Shown here in pieces: positions 62,996-64,000 of a stretch of 64,000 nt of DNA. This stretch comes from Pseudomonas sp. 14P_8.1_Bac3. Lineage in GTDB: Bacteria > Pseudomonadota > Gammaproteobacteria > Pseudomonadales > Pseudomonadaceae. Numbering within the stretch: the first letter of the stretch is position 1; each line of letters starts with the position of its first letter. The stretch covers positions 62,001 to 126,000 of the forward strand of contig NZ_JANLOD010000018.1 in NCBI RefSeq assembly GCF_025466085.1. Reading direction: 5' to 3'. Made by a program: the position numbers and the translations under genes. The notes under the pieces are model-generated. The model had not been told where the DNA came from. It was given only the letters and a program-made list of their open reading frames with translations, and searched no databases.

Positions 62996-64000
62996 TGCGG
63001 GCATTGCCTATGAATAAACCCCTGAAGCTGATGGCATTCGCCGCGTTGGCGGTGCTGGTCGCCAGTTGTTCGACCAGCCGCTCGCCGACCCAGAAATCTT
63101 CTTCCACCGCCGTGCGTTCCGCGCCGGGGCTGGACATCAACCGCGCCCACAAAGATGGCGCGCCGTGGTGGGATGTCGACGTATCCCGCATCCCCGACGC
63201 GACACCGACCCTGCACTCCGGTCCTTACAAGGCCAACCCTTACACGGTGCTGGGCAAGACCTACTTCCCGTTGCAGGACTCCAAGGCCTATGTTGCCTCG
63301 GGCACGGCGTCCTGGTACGGCACCAAGTTCCACGGCCAGAACACCGCCAATGGCGAGGTGTATGACCTGTATGGCATGAGTGCCGCCCACAAGACTTTGC
63401 CACTGCCAAGTTACGTTCGGGTGACCAACCTGGACAATAACAAGAGCGTGATCCTGCGGGTCAACGACCGTGGCCCGTTCTACTCGGACCGCATCATCGA
63501 TCTGTCCTACGCCGCGGCGAAAAAACTCGGTTACGCCGAGATCGGCACGGCGCGAGTCAAGGTCGAAGGCATCGATCCGCAGCAATGGTGGGCCGCCAAA
63601 GGCCGTCCGGCGCCTTTGATGCTCAACGAGCCGCAAGTAGCGCAAAATACTGCGCCGACGATTACCGCGTCCGCCGGCACCGTCGAACAATGGACTCCAC
63701 CGCCGCAGCAACACGCTGCAGCGGTGGTGCCCGTGCAGATCGATGCAAAAAAAAACGCTTCTGTACCAGCGTCTGGCCAGTATCTGCAGGTGGGCGCGTT
63801 CGCCAACCCGGACGCTGCAGAACTCCTGAGATCGAAGTTGAGCGGGATGGTGAGCGCTCCGGTGTTCATCAGCTCGATCGTGCGCAATCAACAGACACTG
63901 CATCGGGTGCGCCTGGGGCCGATCGGCTCGCCGGGTGAGATCCAGCAGGTGCAGAACAGCGTGCGCACGGCCAATCTCGGTTCGCCGAGCGTGGTCACCG
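62995..64000 (+). CDS. rlpA: Septal ring lytic transglycosylase RlpA (partial, runs off right end)
   Basis: The first 335 residues of RlpA. ATG 62995 overlaps the mltB stop (TAATG); an ATG at 63010 is also possible. Lipobox LVASCS lies at about 20-25, then the double-psi beta-barrel domain (ASGTASWYGTKFHGQNTANGE, VNDRGPFYSDRIIDLSYAAA) that cleaves denuded glycan, and the start of the C-terminal SPOR domain (YLQVGAFANPDAAELLRSKL). The last codons are outside the window. Confidence 0.95.
   Translation, partial: MRALPMNKPLKLMAFAALAVLVASCSTSRSPTQKSSSTAVRSAPGLDINRAHKDGAPWWDVDVSRIPDATPTLHSGPYKANPYTVLGKTYFPLQDSKAYVASGTASWYGTKFHGQNTANGEVYDLYGMSAAHKTLPLPSYVRVTNLDNNKSVILRVNDRGPFYSDRIIDLSYAAAKKLGYAEIGTARVKVEGIDPQQWWAAKGRPAPLMLNEPQVAQNTAPTITASAGTVEQWTPPPQQHAAAVVPVQIDAKKNASVPASGQYLQVGAFANPDAAELLRSKLSGMVSAPVFISSIVRNQQTLHRVRLGPIGSPGEIQQVQNSVRTANLGSPSVVT

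Overview
The window is chromosomal DNA from a GC-rich gammaproteobacterium, almost certainly a Pseudomonas of the fluorescens/putida side of the genus. The gene order (zinc-linked ABC genes, cnoX, nrdR-ribD-ribE-ribBA-ribH-nusB-thiL-pgpA, ribA, dxs-ispA-xseB, ppa, eut genes, mpl-ubiX, proA-nadD-rsfS-rlmH-mrdA-rodA-mltB-rlpA) matches, from memory, the inverted PA4000-PA4066 stretch of P. aeruginosa. Many intergenic gaps carry the GTGGGAGCGGGCTTGCTCGC type of REP palindrome common in this group. Most coding sequence is dense, GC-rich and arranged in short operons with 4-base stop/start overlaps.

Layout. 0-2.2 kb: a zinc-starvation-type unit on the minus strand (DUF2796 protein, ABC ATPase, FtsX-like permease) behind an AT-rich dyad. 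2.2-4.8 kb: small conserved protein, CnoX thioredoxin, methyltransferase, YbaY-like lipoprotein. 4.8-12.4 kb: riboflavin biosynthesis with nrdR, nusB, thiL, pgpA and a separate ribA. 12.4-15.6 kb: cobalamin uptake (BtuF, BtuB). 15.7-18.8 kb: isoprenoid operon dxs-ispA-xseB. 19.2-29.4 kb: a complete six-gene magABCDEF operon built around a bacterial alpha-2-macroglobulin that lacks the thioester cysteine. 29.4-35.6 kb: an accessory, visibly less GC-rich defence island with a DarTG ADP-ribosylation module carrying two DarT-like enzymes, an Mrr-type restriction nuclease, an unknown protein and two tandem YfjP/YkfA-like GTPases. 35.6-37 kb: an orphan CI/PrtR-type S24 repressor with no prophage around it. 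37-39.9 kb: ppa, mtfA, a DedA protein and a GNAT acetyltransferase. 40-46.2 kb: ethanolamine catabolism (aldehyde dehydrogenase, EutB, EutC) with its sigma-54 activator EatR and a good -24/-12 promoter. 46.3-55.7 kb: mpl, ubiX, a YceK/YidQ-like lipoprotein, an NAD(P)-binding protein, a MORN-repeat/caspase-like lipoprotein, MaoC hydratase, LrgA/LrgB, a LON-domain protein, a DedA-PAP2 fusion and a DNA glycosylase. 55.9-64 kb: proA-nadD-rsfS-rlmH and the elongasome block mrdA-rodA-mltB-rlpA (last gene cut by the window end).

The genes form coherent circuits. BtuB/BtuF can supply cobalamin to the B12-dependent EutBC. The mag operon pairs a protease-trapping macroglobulin with MagE, which appears to combine a penicillin-binding-like SxxK domain, a SpoIID-like domain and an HEYLH zinc motif, and with MagC, which has an NlpC/P60-like Cys/His arrangement. 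This suggests periplasmic envelope surveillance coupled to peptidoglycan. The most promising undescribed items are the two-DarT/one-DarG operon, the tandem GTPase cassette with its unknown companion, and the MagE architecture.
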